Shown here one piece after another: positions 9,301-16,610 of a stretch of 33,577 nucleotides of DNA. Source of the DNA: Pseudomonadota bacterium (lineage in GTDB: Bacteria > Pseudomonadota > Alphaproteobacteria > Rhizobiales > Rhizobiaceae); contig JAEZXX010000058.1 of the NCBI GenBank assembly GCA_023419535.1, forward strand, positions 1 to 33,577, in the 5' to 3' direction. A program made the position numbers and the translations under genes. Positions within the stretch are counted from its first letter, which is position 1. Each line of letters starts with the position of its first letter. The notes beneath the pieces are model-generated. The model was not told where the DNA came from. It saw nothing but the letters and a program-made list of their open reading frames with translations, and made no database searches.

Positions 9301-9310
9301 ATGCAATCAC
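9292..9310. promoter_or_regulatory. Perfect palindrome, likely VapB operator
   Basis: GTGATTGCA, one central A, then TGCAATCAC: nine perfect base pairs on each side, lying between the ubiB stop and vapB, 51-69 bases before the vapB start. Ribbon-helix-helix antitoxins bind inverted repeats in their own promoters, so this is the obvious autoregulatory site. There is no T tract, so a ubiB terminator is less likely. Confidence 0.6.
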
Positions 9311-9311
9311 C

Positions 9312-10898
9312 TCATCCGGCGACGAGCTGCCAGGCGATGACGACGAGCGCGGCCGCGGCGACGATGCGGGCGATATGGCCGGCGATGATCGCCGGCTTGG
9401 AGTCCTTGGCGAGCTTCACGATGTCGGTGTCGTTGATGTGGATGCCGTTCTCGATCAAGTCCGGCAGTTCGCGTGCCAGGATCTCCAGCCCCTTGGCGAA
9501 CTGGGGCCCGCGCCGTGCCAGCATCACCAGCGACTCGATTCCGTCCCGGGCCTCGCGCAGCTTGGCGGCGGGTCCGAGCTCGTGGAGGATGTAGTCCGAG
9601 ACCACGGGCTCTGCCGCCGACCACATGTTGAAGTGCGGATCGTAGGAGCGCGCGACGCCTTCCACGACGACCATCGTCTTCTGCAGGAGGATCAGCTCGG
9701 GGCGCGTCCTCATGTCGAAGAGTTCGGTCACCTCAAACAGCAGCGTCAGGAGGTGCGCCATCGAGATGGTGTCGGCGGGCTGGCCGTGGATCGGCTCGCC
9801 GATCGCCCGGAGGGCCTGGGCGAACGACGCGACGTCCTGGTGTCGCGGCACGTAGCCCGCCTCGAAATGCACCTCGGCCACGCGCATGTAGTCGCGCCGG
9901 ATGAAGCCGTAGAGCACTTCGGCGAGGACGCGGCGCGATTCCGCGTTCAGGCGCCCGACGATGCCGAGGTCGACCGCGACGATCGCCCCGTCGGGTGCCA
10001 CGAACAGGTTCCCGGGATGCATGTCGGCGTGGAAGAACCCGTCGCGCATCGCCTGTCGCAGGAAGGCCTGGATGAGGTTGACGCCGAGTTGGGGCAGATC
10101 GTGCCCGGCCGCGCGCACCGCCTCGATGTCGCGCATCTTGATGCCGTCGACCCATTCCATCGTGACGACGTCGCGGCCCGTGCGCTCCCAGTCGATGGCG
10201 GGCACGCGATAGCCCGGATCCTCGGCGATGTACTCGGCCATCTCGGAGGACGCGGCCGCCTCCAGGCGAAGGTCCATCTCGATCTTGGTCGACTGGGCGA
10301 GCGTCTCGACCACGGCGACCGGCCGCAGCCGCCGCGATGAGGGCGAGGCGAGTTCGAGGAAGCGCGCGATGAAGCGGAAGGTCTCGATCTCGCGCAGGAA
10401 GCGCTCGCGCACGCCGGGCCGGATCACCTTGACCGCGACGGTGCGGATCGTGCCGTCGGGCGCGCGGACGGTGGCCCGGTGCACCTGTGCGATCGAGGCG
10501 GCGCCGACGATCTCCCCGAACTCGATGAAGAGATCGTCGACGGTGCGCCCGAGGGTCACCTCGACCGCTCGCATCGCCTCGGCCTTCGGGAAGGGCGGTA
10601 CCTTGTCCTGGAGCTGGCCGAGTTCGAGCGCGATGGTCGAGCCGACGATGTCGGGCCGTGTCGCCAGGAACTGCCCGAGCTTGACGTAGGACGGTCCGAG
10701 CCGGTTCAGCGCCGCGGACAGCCGGTCCGAACGCGCCTGGCGTCTGGCGGAGCGGCTGGCGAGCATTCCGGCGAAGCGGTGCCCGAACCGCGCCATGGGC
10801 GGCAGCCCGTCGGCCGGCAGCGCCGAGACGACGCCCTCGCGCGCCAGCACGTAGCCCGCCCGCACGAGGGCGAAGAGACCCTTGACGGGATTGGCCAC
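9312..10898 (-). CDS. ubiB: UbiB-family ubiquinone biosynthesis protein (atypical kinase/ATPase)
   Basis: Membrane-associated ADCK/UbiB atypical kinase-like protein needed for ubiquinone synthesis; it was formerly called 2-octaprenylphenol 6-hydroxylase, but family members act as ATPases in the pathway rather than as the hydroxylase. The 528-residue protein has the diagnostic KLGQ (73-76) of the KxGQ motif, the Ala-rich loop GAASIAQVH (132-140) in place of a P-loop, VAVKVIRPG (Lys157), HADMHPGN (290-297) and DLG (310-312). A hydrophobic C-terminal segment (about 507-526) is the membrane anchor. It begins with GTG at 10898, directly after the ubiE stop (TAG then GTG with no gap), so it depends on ubiE translation. 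Cofunction with ubiE is clear. Confidence 0.95.
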   Translation of the reverse strand: MANPVKGLFALVRAGYVLAREGVVSALPADGLPPMARFGHRFAGMLASRSARRQARSDRLSAALNRLGPSYVKLGQFLATRPDIVGSTIALELGQLQDKVPPFPKAEAMRAVEVTLGRTVDDLFIEFGEIVGAASIAQVHRATVRAPDGTIRTVAVKVIRPGVRERFLREIETFRFIARFLELASPSSRRLRPVAVVETLAQSTKIEMDLRLEAAASSEMAEYIAEDPGYRVPAIDWERTGRDVVTMEWVDGIKMRDIEAVRAAGHDLPQLGVNLIQAFLRQAMRDGFFHADMHPGNLFVAPDGAIVAVDLGIVGRLNAESRRVLAEVLYGFIRRDYMRVAEVHFEAGYVPRHQDVASFAQALRAIGEPIHGQPADTISMAHLLTLLFEVTELFDMRTRPELILLQKTMVVVEGVARSYDPHFNMWSAAEPVVSDYILHELGPAAKLREARDGIESLVMLARRGPQFAKGLEILARELPDLIENGIHINDTDIVKLAKDSKPAIIAGHIARIVAAAALVVIAWQLVAG

Positions 10899-11678
10899 CT
10901 ACAGCTTCCAGCCCGAATGGATCGCGGCGATGCCGCCGGACAGATTGCGGTGCGTCACGCGCTCGAAACCGGCCCTGCGGATCGCGGCCTCGAAATTGGC
11001 CTGGTTGGGGAAGCGGCGGATCGATTCGACGAGATACTCGTAGGATTCCCGGTCCTTGGCCACCATCTCCCCGATCGCAGGGATCGCGCGGAACGACCAC
11101 TCCTCGTAGAGCCGATCGAGGAACGGCATCTCGACTTCGGAGAACTCCAGGCACAGGAAGCGCCCGCCGGGCTTCAGGACCCGCAGGGCCTCTTCCAGCG
11201 CCTTGTCGATGCGCGGCACGTTCCGGATGCCGAAGGCGATGGTGTAGGCGTCGAAGGAATTGTCCGGCAGCGCCAGCGCCTCCGCATTGCCCTCGACGAA
11301 GGAAAGGTTCGCGTCGAGTCCGCGTTTGGCGGCCCGCTCGGCGCCGACGGCGAGCATCGAGCCGTTGATGTCGAGGACGGTGCCGGTGGCGTTGCGCCGC
11401 GACGCCTCCACGATGCGGAAGGCGATGTCGCCCGTGCCGCCCGCGACGTCGACGAAGCGCCAGCCCGGCCGGTGCGAGGGGGCCAGCCAGGCGACCATGG
11501 CGTTCTTCCAGAGCCGGTGCAGGCCGCCCGACATCAGGTCGTTCATCAGGTCGTAGCGCGAGGCGACGCGGTGGAAGACGGCGTCGACCCGGGCCTGCTT
11601 CTCGCCCGCGCCCGAGACGCTCTCGAAGCCGTAGGCCGTCTCCATGCTTTCGGCGGCCGCAACGCGTTGACGCGACAT
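10899..11678 (-). CDS. ubiE: Ubiquinone/menaquinone biosynthesis C-methyltransferase
   Basis: SAM-dependent class I methyltransferase that methylates the ring carbon of the ubiquinone precursor (2-methoxy-6-polyprenylbenzoquinol step). The 259-residue protein has VDVAGGTGDIA (about 76-86) as SAM motif I, the UbiE signature around VFHRVASRYDLMND (34-47), the acidic VLDINGSML loop, and FGIRNVPRIDKALEE with VLKPGGRF downstream. The start at 11678 is preferred: GGAG lies nine bases upstream and the METAYGFESV that follows is typical of alphaproteobacterial UbiE. It heads the cluster and is divergent from mutM. Confidence 0.95.
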   Translation of the reverse strand: MSRQRVAAAESMETAYGFESVSGAGEKQARVDAVFHRVASRYDLMNDLMSGGLHRLWKNAMVAWLAPSHRPGWRFVDVAGGTGDIAFRIVEASRRNATGTVLDINGSMLAVGAERAAKRGLDANLSFVEGNAEALALPDNSFDAYTIAFGIRNVPRIDKALEEALRVLKPGGRFLCLEFSEVEMPFLDRLYEEWSFRAIPAIGEMVAKDRESYEYLVESIRRFPNQANFEAAIRRAGFERVTHRNLSGGIAAIHSGWKL

Positions 11679-11874
11679 CTGGCGATACTCCTGCTTCGAC
11701 GGCGCCTCGAAGAGCGCGGCGCCCAGCCCGCTTGACGGGCCAAGGGCGCGCATGCCCTTAACCCGAGAGCGGGTCGGTGCGCCATGGCCGGATGGTCCGC
11801 GCCTGGGGCTGTAAATCCCGAGCGCGAACGCCGTCCCGGCCCTCGTGCCGTCATCGAACCGGACTTATGCTGCC

Positions 11875-12768
11875 ATGCCGGAATTGCCAGAGGTCGAGAC
11901 GGTCCGCCGCGGTCTGGCCCCGATCCTCGAAGGGGCGACCATCGAGGCGGTCGAGCTTCGACGGCCCGATCTGCGATTCCCGCTTCCCGAGCGGATGGCC
12001 GAGCGCCTCGCGGGCCGGCGCGTGGAGGCGCTCGCTCGCCGCGCCAAATATCTTCTCGCCGACCTCGAGGGCGGTCTCGTGCTCGCCATGCATCTCGGCA
12101 TGTCCGGCTCCTTCCGGATCGAGCTCGAAGGGCAGGACCAGACGCCCGGCGCCTTCCACCTGCCCCGCTCCAAGAACCCCGTCCACGACCACGTGATCTT
12201 CCGCCTGCGAGAGCCGGACGGGACGGCCGCGCGGGTCGTCTTCAACGACCCTCGGCGCTTCGGCTACATGCTGCTTCTGGAGCGGGCAGCACTCGCCGAG
12301 CATCCCCATTTTCGCGCGCTGGGCATCGAGCCGACCGGCAACGCCCTGTCCGGCGCCGCCCTCGCGCCGCGGCTTGCCGGACGGGCCGCACCGCTGAAGG
12401 CCGCCCTCCTCGACCAGACGATGATCGCCGGGCTCGGCAACATCTACGTCTGCGAGGCGCTCTGGCGCACGCGCCTCTCGCCGCGCCGCACGGCCGGCTC
12501 GCTGGTCCTGAAGGACGGCCGCCCGTCCGCGCGACTCGATGCGCTGGCGATTCACATCCGCGAGACGATCGACGAGGCGATTCTCGCCGGCGGCTCCTCG
12601 CTGCGCGACCATCGCCAGGCCGACGGGCGCCTCGGCTACTTCCAGCACCGGTTCGCCGTCTACGACCGCGAGGGCGAGCCTTGCCCGCGCGCGGGCTGCC
12701 GCGGCATCGTCGCCCGGATCGTGCAGTCGGGACGCTCCACCTTCTTCTGCCCCGTCTGCCAGCGCTGA
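11875..12768 (+). CDS. mutM: Formamidopyrimidine-DNA glycosylase
   Basis: Bifunctional DNA glycosylase/AP lyase (Fpg) that removes 8-oxoguanine and formamidopyrimidines. The mature protein begins PELPEVETVRRGL, giving the catalytic Pro1 and Glu2 (after Met removal). The conserved lysine is in RRAKYLLADL (K58), the H2TH region includes QTMIAGLGNIYVCEALW, and the C-terminal zinc finger CPRAGC...CPVCQ carries four cysteines. It is 297 residues, normal for alphaproteobacterial MutM. ATG at 11875 must be the start because Pro has to follow Met; the longer frame to 11845 is not used. It is divergent from ubiE and upstream of rpsT. Confidence 0.97.
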   Translation: MPELPEVETVRRGLAPILEGATIEAVELRRPDLRFPLPERMAERLAGRRVEALARRAKYLLADLEGGLVLAMHLGMSGSFRIELEGQDQTPGAFHLPRSKNPVHDHVIFRLREPDGTAARVVFNDPRRFGYMLLLERAALAEHPHFRALGIEPTGNALSGAALAPRLAGRAAPLKAALLDQTMIAGLGNIYVCEALWRTRLSPRRTAGSLVLKDGRPSARLDALAIHIRETIDEAILAGGSSLRDHRQADGRLGYFQHRFAVYDREGEPCPRAGCRGIVARIVQSGRSTFFCPVCQR

Positions 12769-12785
12769 CGGGCGCGCCTGCGATG

Positions 12786-12814
12786 TTGACGCCAGGGCGG
12801 CTGCGGCCTATAAG
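12786..12814 (+). promoter_or_regulatory. Promoter of rpsT
   Basis: TTGACG (12786-12791) and TATAAG (12809-12814) are separated by exactly 17 bases, which is very close to the sigma-70 consensus. Transcription would begin near 12821 and leave a leader of about 140 bases before rpsT. In other bacteria S20 regulates its own translation, but I see no specific control element here. Confidence 0.75.
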
Positions 12815-12960
12815 GCGCACCACTTGGCGGCACCCACGGTGCGGCCCGCTCCAACGTGGAGGCTCATTCGGGCCGCGCGTCGGAGGCAGTCGACACAACA
12901 ACTTCGCAGCGTATCGCGGCCGGGCGGCCGGGCGTTGCCCGTGACGAGAGAGACCCGGAT

Positions 12961-13230
12961 ATGGCCAATACGCCGTCGGCCAAGAAGGCCGCACGCAAGA
13001 TCGAGCGCCGCACGGAAGTGAACCGCAACCGCCGTTCGCGCGTGCGCACCTTCCTGCGCAAGGTGGAAGAGGCCATCCTGACCGGCGACAAGGACGCGGC
13101 CCAGGCCGCGCTCAAGGCGGCCGAGCCGGAGATGATGCGCGCCGCCTCGAAGGGCGTCTATCACAAGAACACCGCGTCGCGGAAAATCTCCCGCCTGGCA
13201 CACCGCGTGAAGGCGGTCGGCGCCGCCTGA
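12961..13230 (+). CDS. rpsT: 30S ribosomal protein S20
   Basis: Small-subunit ribosomal protein that binds 16S rRNA early in assembly. It has 89 residues with the typical Lys/Arg-rich N-terminus MANTPSAKKAARKIERR, then NRNRRSRVRTFLRKVE and the C-terminal GVYHKNTASRKISRLAHRVK. The ATG at 12961 follows GAGAGA. A strong promoter lies 147 bases upstream and a strong terminator follows at 13254-13286, so it is a single-gene unit, in the usual rhizobial position upstream of dnaA. Confidence 0.98.
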   Translation: MANTPSAKKAARKIERRTEVNRNRRSRVRTFLRKVEEAILTGDKDAAQAALKAAEPEMMRAASKGVYHKNTASRKISRLAHRVKAVGAA

Positions 13231-13253
13231 CGAACCAGGACCATTCTGTTTTC

Positions 13254-13286
13254 AAAAGGGCCCGGACATCCCGTCCGGGCCCTTTT
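13254..13286 (+). terminator. Rho-independent terminator of rpsT
   Basis: A ten-base GC stem (GGGCCCGGAC / GTCCGGGCCC) with loop ATCCC is flanked by AAAA and TTTT, 24 bases after the rpsT stop. It could also work on the other strand. Confidence 0.9.
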
Positions 13287-13856
13287 GATTCCGGCCTCGG
13301 GCCCTTCGCGCGACTCGCCTGATGTCATTGCGATGACGAGCCTGCGACAGCATTTTCAAAATCGAAACAAGGCGTTAAGGCCCCCACCCCGCATTCTATC
13401 CGGCTGAAAGCCCGGCGTTTCCGACACTGCCGAGAGTCAAGCAGTCCCGGTCCGGAACACCCAAAAAAAAAGCCCTGTTCACGCTGCCACGGAAGCTCCG
13501 CCGGGAATCGACAAGTGAATCAGCCGATTAATGAGTGGGGCGCTCCGGTGGCGATGTCGGAGTCGCCACAGTCGCGTCGCGGCGCGACCATTTTTCCCGA
13601 ATCCACGCTTGCCCGAACCTGTCGGCTTGCGTAGTTTCACCCCTGCGACAAGAGCCTGCGAAGTCGAAGCCTGGGGATGAAGGAAGTTTTCCAGAAGAAC
13701 TAAAGTACACTGGAACAACTCCTGATCAGGGCTCGATCGGGTTCGAGCACACGCTGGAAATAATGCACGTCTCTTCGATCGTTCGGGTCGTCGATGTGCC
13801 GTTGCCGCTGAGAACGGCCGCTCGATACACGAGTCGGCCGCAAGGAGGATTTTGCC
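13287..13856. other. Gene-free region upstream of rhodanese-dnaA
   Basis: About 570 bases without a convincing gene on either strand. It contains a hairpin GTCAT-TGCG-ATGAC (13324-13337), a run of nine A (13463-13471), dyads such as GGCGA...TCGCC near 13552-13569, and short AT-rich patches near 13340-13365, 13588-13596 and 13685-13705. It must hold the rhodanese-dnaA promoter. I looked for clustered DnaA boxes (TTATCCACA-like) and found only weak partial matches, such as GAATCCACG near 13600, so I do not call an origin. The run of nine T on the minus strand could end a short antisense or sRNA transcript, but no good GC stem adjoins it. Confidence 0.4.
13842..13848 (+). promoter_or_regulatory. 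Strong Shine-Dalgarno deciding a TTG start
   Basis: AAGGAGG is fully complementary to the 16S 3' end and lies eight bases before TTG at 13857. It fixes the start of the rhodanese gene at this TTG, as no ATG is available nearby. Confidence 0.7.
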
Positions 13857-14291
13857 TTGAGCCGACCCTACGAAGGCGACGTGAGCGTAACGGACTGCTG
13901 GAACGAGCTCGCCCGGAATCCGGACGCCTTCCTGATCGACGTGCGCACGACCGCCGAATGGACCTATGTCGGCTTCCCCGTGGTTCCGAACGGCGCGCAG
14001 GTGCCGATCTTCGCGCAGTGGCAAAGCTTCCCGTCGATGCAGGTCGATCCCGACTTCGCGATGCGCGTCGCCTCGGCCGTCGAGGCCGCCGGCGGCTCCA
14101 AGGAGTCCCCGCTCTACTTTCTCTGCCGGTCCGGCGCACGCTCCATGGGCAGCGCCGCGGCGATGACCGAGGCGGGCTTCGCGCACTGCTACAACATCCT
14201 CGCTGGCTTCGAGGGCCCCCCGGACGCGGAAGGACACCGAGGCCGCGTCGGCGGCTGGAAGGCCGAGAACCTTCCCTGGGTGCAGAAATGA
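13857..14291 (+). CDS. Rhodanese-like domain protein upstream of dnaA
   Basis: A single-domain rhodanese of 144 residues. The N-terminal DAFLIDVRTTAEW (23-35) is the CH2A-type motif, and the active-site loop is CRSGARS (90-96) with catalytic Cys90 intact, so sulfurtransferase activity is possible. The end (GHRGRVGGWKAENLPWVQK) is that of a subgroup common in Alphaproteobacteria. The start is TTG at 13857, eight bases after a perfect AAGGAGG. Its stop overlaps the dnaA start as ATGA, so dnaA is probably translated by coupling. No signal peptide is seen. Physiological sulfur acceptor unknown. It has no obvious functional link to replication beyond position. Confidence 0.9.
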   Translation: MSRPYEGDVSVTDCWNELARNPDAFLIDVRTTAEWTYVGFPVVPNGAQVPIFAQWQSFPSMQVDPDFAMRVASAVEAAGGSKESPLYFLCRSGARSMGSAAAMTEAGFAHCYNILAGFEGPPDAEGHRGRVGGWKAENLPWVQK

Positions 14292-15811
14292 ACGCGCGGC
14301 CCGACGCGAGGGGCTTCGCGAAGGACGAGATCACGGGTGCGGCCCGAGCGAACATGACGGGCGGACCAGGCATGCGAACGGACGGACAGGGGAGCGCGGA
14401 GATCCTCGAGCGGGTGAACGCCCGCCTGAGGGCCAAGCTCGGCCAGGACATCTTCACCTCCTGGTTCACCCGGATGAAGCTCGGTGAGATCGGCCGCGGC
14501 ACGGTGCAGCTGTCGGTGCCGACCGCTTTCCTCAAGACCTGGATCAACGGCCACTACCGCGACCTTCTGACCGAAATCTTCGCCGAGGAGGTTCCCGGGA
14601 CCCTTCGCGTCGACATCCAGGTCCGCAGCGCGACCCGCAGCACGCCCGTTCCGGCTTCGCAGCCGATCGCCGGCGCGGGCCCGACGCTGGCCGCCAACGA
14701 CGGACCGGCGAGGATCGCGCCCGCGGCATCGCGTGCGCCGCGCGCCGCAGAGACGCGCGATGCGCCCGAGTTCGGCTCGCCGCTCGATCCGCGCTACGTC
14801 TTCGAGACCTTCGTGGAGGGTGCGTCGAACCGCGTGGCTCTCGCCGCCGCCCGCTCGATCGCCGAGAACGGACCGGCCTCGGTGCGTTTCAATCCGCTCT
14901 TCGTCCACGCCTCCGTCGGCCTCGGCAAGACCCATCTCCTCCAGGCGATCGCGAACGCGGCGGCCGAGCGGGCCGACCGGCCGCGCATCGTCTATCTGAC
15001 GGCCGAATCCTTCATGTGGCGCTTCGCCACCGCGATCCGCGACAATCAGGCGCTCGACTTCAAGGAGACGCTGCGGGCCATCGACATCCTGATCATCGAC
15101 GACATGCAGTTCCTGCAGGGCAAGTCGATCCAGCAGGAGTTCTGCCACCTCCTGAACGCGCTCATCGATTCGGCGCGCCAGGTGATCGTGGCCGCCGACC
15201 GGCCGGCCTTCGAGCTGGAGTCGCTCGACAGCCGCGTGCGATCGCGGCTCGCCGGCGGCGTCGCGATCGAGATCGCCTCGCCCGACTTCGACATGCGTCG
15301 CGGCATCCTCAACGCCAGGGTCTCGGCCCTGAAGACGGAAGATCCGACCTTCGCGTTGTCGGAGGGCGTGGTGGAGACGATCGCGCGGCGGGTCGCCGGT
15401 TCGGGCCGCGATCTCGAAGGCGCGTTCAACCAGATCGCCTTCCGCCACGCGGTCGGCCAGCCCCTCTCGCCCGAGCATCTGGACGATCTCCTGAACCAGC
15501 TGACGCGCTCGGGCGCGGAGAAGCGGGTGCGCGTCGAGGACATCCTCAAGTTCGTCTCGCGCCACTACAACGTCTCGCGCGCCGACATCCTGTCGGCCCG
15601 GCGCACGCGCACCATCGTGCGCCCGCGCCAGATCGCCATGTATCTCGCCAAGACCATGACGCCGCGCTCGCTGCCCGAGATCGGGCGGCGCTTCGGGGGA
15701 CGGGACCACACGACGGTGCTGCACGCGGTGCGCAAGATCGAGGCCGAGCGCTCGCAGGACGCCAAGCTCGCCGACGAGCTGGAGATCATCCGCCGCATGA
15801 TCGAAGAGTGA
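14288..15811 (+). CDS. dnaA: Chromosomal replication initiator protein DnaA
   Basis: AAA+ ATPase that binds DnaA boxes and opens the origin. From ATG 14288 it has 507 residues: an N-terminal domain I (about 37-113, with FTSWFTRMKL), a short Ala/Pro-rich domain II (114-160), AAA+ domain III with Walker A GLGKTH (211-216), Walker B ILIIDDMQF (267-275) and an arginine-rich DSRVRSRLAGG sensor region, then domain IV with the DNA-binding signature GGRDHTTVLHAVRKIE (470-485). ATG 14288 overlaps the rhodanese stop; later ATGs at 14354 and 14372 would trim the unusual 22-28-residue leader. It is followed by vapBC rather than directly by dnaN. Confidence 0.97.
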   Translation: MNARPDARGFAKDEITGAARANMTGGPGMRTDGQGSAEILERVNARLRAKLGQDIFTSWFTRMKLGEIGRGTVQLSVPTAFLKTWINGHYRDLLTEIFAEEVPGTLRVDIQVRSATRSTPVPASQPIAGAGPTLAANDGPARIAPAASRAPRAAETRDAPEFGSPLDPRYVFETFVEGASNRVALAAARSIAENGPASVRFNPLFVHASVGLGKTHLLQAIANAAAERADRPRIVYLTAESFMWRFATAIRDNQALDFKETLRAIDILIIDDMQFLQGKSIQQEFCHLLNALIDSARQVIVAADRPAFELESLDSRVRSRLAGGVAIEIASPDFDMRRGILNARVSALKTEDPTFALSEGVVETIARRVAGSGRDLEGAFNQIAFRHAVGQPLSPEHLDDLLNQLTRSGAEKRVRVEDILKFVSRHYNVSRADILSARRTRTIVRPRQIAMYLAKTMTPRSLPEIGRRFGGRDHTTVLHAVRKIEAERSQDAKLADELEIIRRMIEE

Positions 15812-15870
15812 GACGTGGCGCCCCTCCCCTTCAGCTCCTAGATTGAGGCGTGGAACGAGGAGCGGAACCC

Positions 15871-16110
15871 ATGTCCCTCACGATCGAGGATCCGGAGACG
15901 GTGGCCGCCATCCGGCGGCTCGCGGAAGAGAGCGAGCAGAGTGTAGAGGACGTTCTGCGCGAGGCGGTCAGGACTGCCGAAGCGCGTCGTGTGGAAGCGG
16001 CGCGGCGGCGCGCCGCGACCATCGCTCTCCAGAAGGAATTGGCCTTCTACCCATCCACTGGATTGAAGGCTGACAAGGCTTTCTTCGACGAGATCAACGG
16101 CGGGCTCTGA
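15871..16110 (+). CDS. vapB: VapB-type antitoxin, Rv0623/PSK-like (module 2)
   Basis: A 79-residue antitoxin upstream of a PIN toxin. The N-terminus MSLTIEDPETVAAIRRLAEE with SVEDVLREAV is the short ribbon-helix-helix-like domain of the Rv0623/PSK transcription-factor family, unlike the FitA-type antitoxin of module 1. The Arg-rich helix and the C-terminal FYPSTGLKADKAFFDE would bind the toxin. ATG at 15871 is chosen because GAGGAG lies 9-10 bases upstream. It starts 59 bases after the dnaA stop and its TGA overlaps the vapC ATG by one base. Confidence 0.85.
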   Translation: MSLTIEDPETVAAIRRLAEESEQSVEDVLREAVRTAEARRVEAARRRAATIALQKELAFYPSTGLKADKAFFDEINGGL

Positions 16111-16505
16111 TGTTCGTCGATGCCTCGGTCATCGTCGCAATCCTTTCCAACGAAGACGACTGGGAACGCCACGCCCGGAAAATCGAGTTTGGCGATCTCG
16201 TTATGACGTCTCCCATCGCGATCTGGGAGGCGACGATCGCGACGAGCAGAACCAGACGGCTGGATGTTCAGGCCGCATCCACCATCGTGGATGCCTTCCT
16301 GTCGGCGAACCGATTTCGCACCGTCCCCATCACGCCCGAGATCGGAGCCCTCGCGATCGAGGCCTCGCGCCGGTTCGGCCGCGGCCGCCATCCGGCCGCA
16401 CTCAACCTCGGGGATTGTTTCGCCTATGCCTGCGCGAAGGCCCTTGGCGTGCCGCTCCTCTTCAAGGGCGACGACTTCGTGCAGACCGACATCGAGGCCG
16501 CCTGA
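16110..16505 (+). CDS. vapC: VapC-type PIN-domain ribonuclease toxin (module 2)
   Basis: A 131-residue PIN-domain toxin. Acidic residues are conserved: Asp4 in FVDASVIVA, Glu40 in IWEATIA, Asp102 in LGDCFAYACA and Asp121/122 in FKGDDFVQTD. Its C-terminal half (RFGRGRHPAALNLGDCFAYA) closely resembles the VapC of module 1 (RYGRGSGHPARLNFGDCFSY), while the N-terminal half diverges. It is expected to be a Mg-dependent RNase neutralised by the preceding gene, which it overlaps by one base. It ends 105 bases before dnaN, so the module sits between dnaA and dnaN. Confidence 0.92.
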   Translation: MFVDASVIVAILSNEDDWERHARKIEFGDLVMTSPIAIWEATIATSRTRRLDVQAASTIVDAFLSANRFRTVPITPEIGALAIEASRRFGRGRHPAALNLGDCFAYACAKALGVPLLFKGDDFVQTDIEAA

Positions 16506-16610
16506 GCGCGCTTCCGCCCTTCCGCGACCGGCGCTCATGTTCTACAAGGTTCGGCACCTTCAGAAGGCGCGTCCGATGCGTCTTGCGAGAACCGAACGGC
16601 CGCCTTCCCC

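Noticed and set aside
9292..9310. Palindrome as a terminator of ubiB
   Set aside because: It lacks a T tract and a GC-rich stem, and sits at the promoter position of a ribbon-helix-helix antitoxin gene; an operator is the better reading.
13463..13471. Run of nine A as a possible sRNA terminator on the minus strand
   Set aside because: No strong GC stem adjoins the T run on the minus strand, so I mention it only as a lead.
13287..13856. Chromosomal origin of replication
   Set aside because: Only isolated, weak DnaA-box-like words; no cluster and no clear AT-rich unwinding element. Position beside dnaA alone is not enough in Alphaproteobacteria.
13479..14237. Minus-strand frame across the dnaA upstream region
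   Set aside because: Most of it is antisense to the rhodanese gene and it shows no conserved motif.
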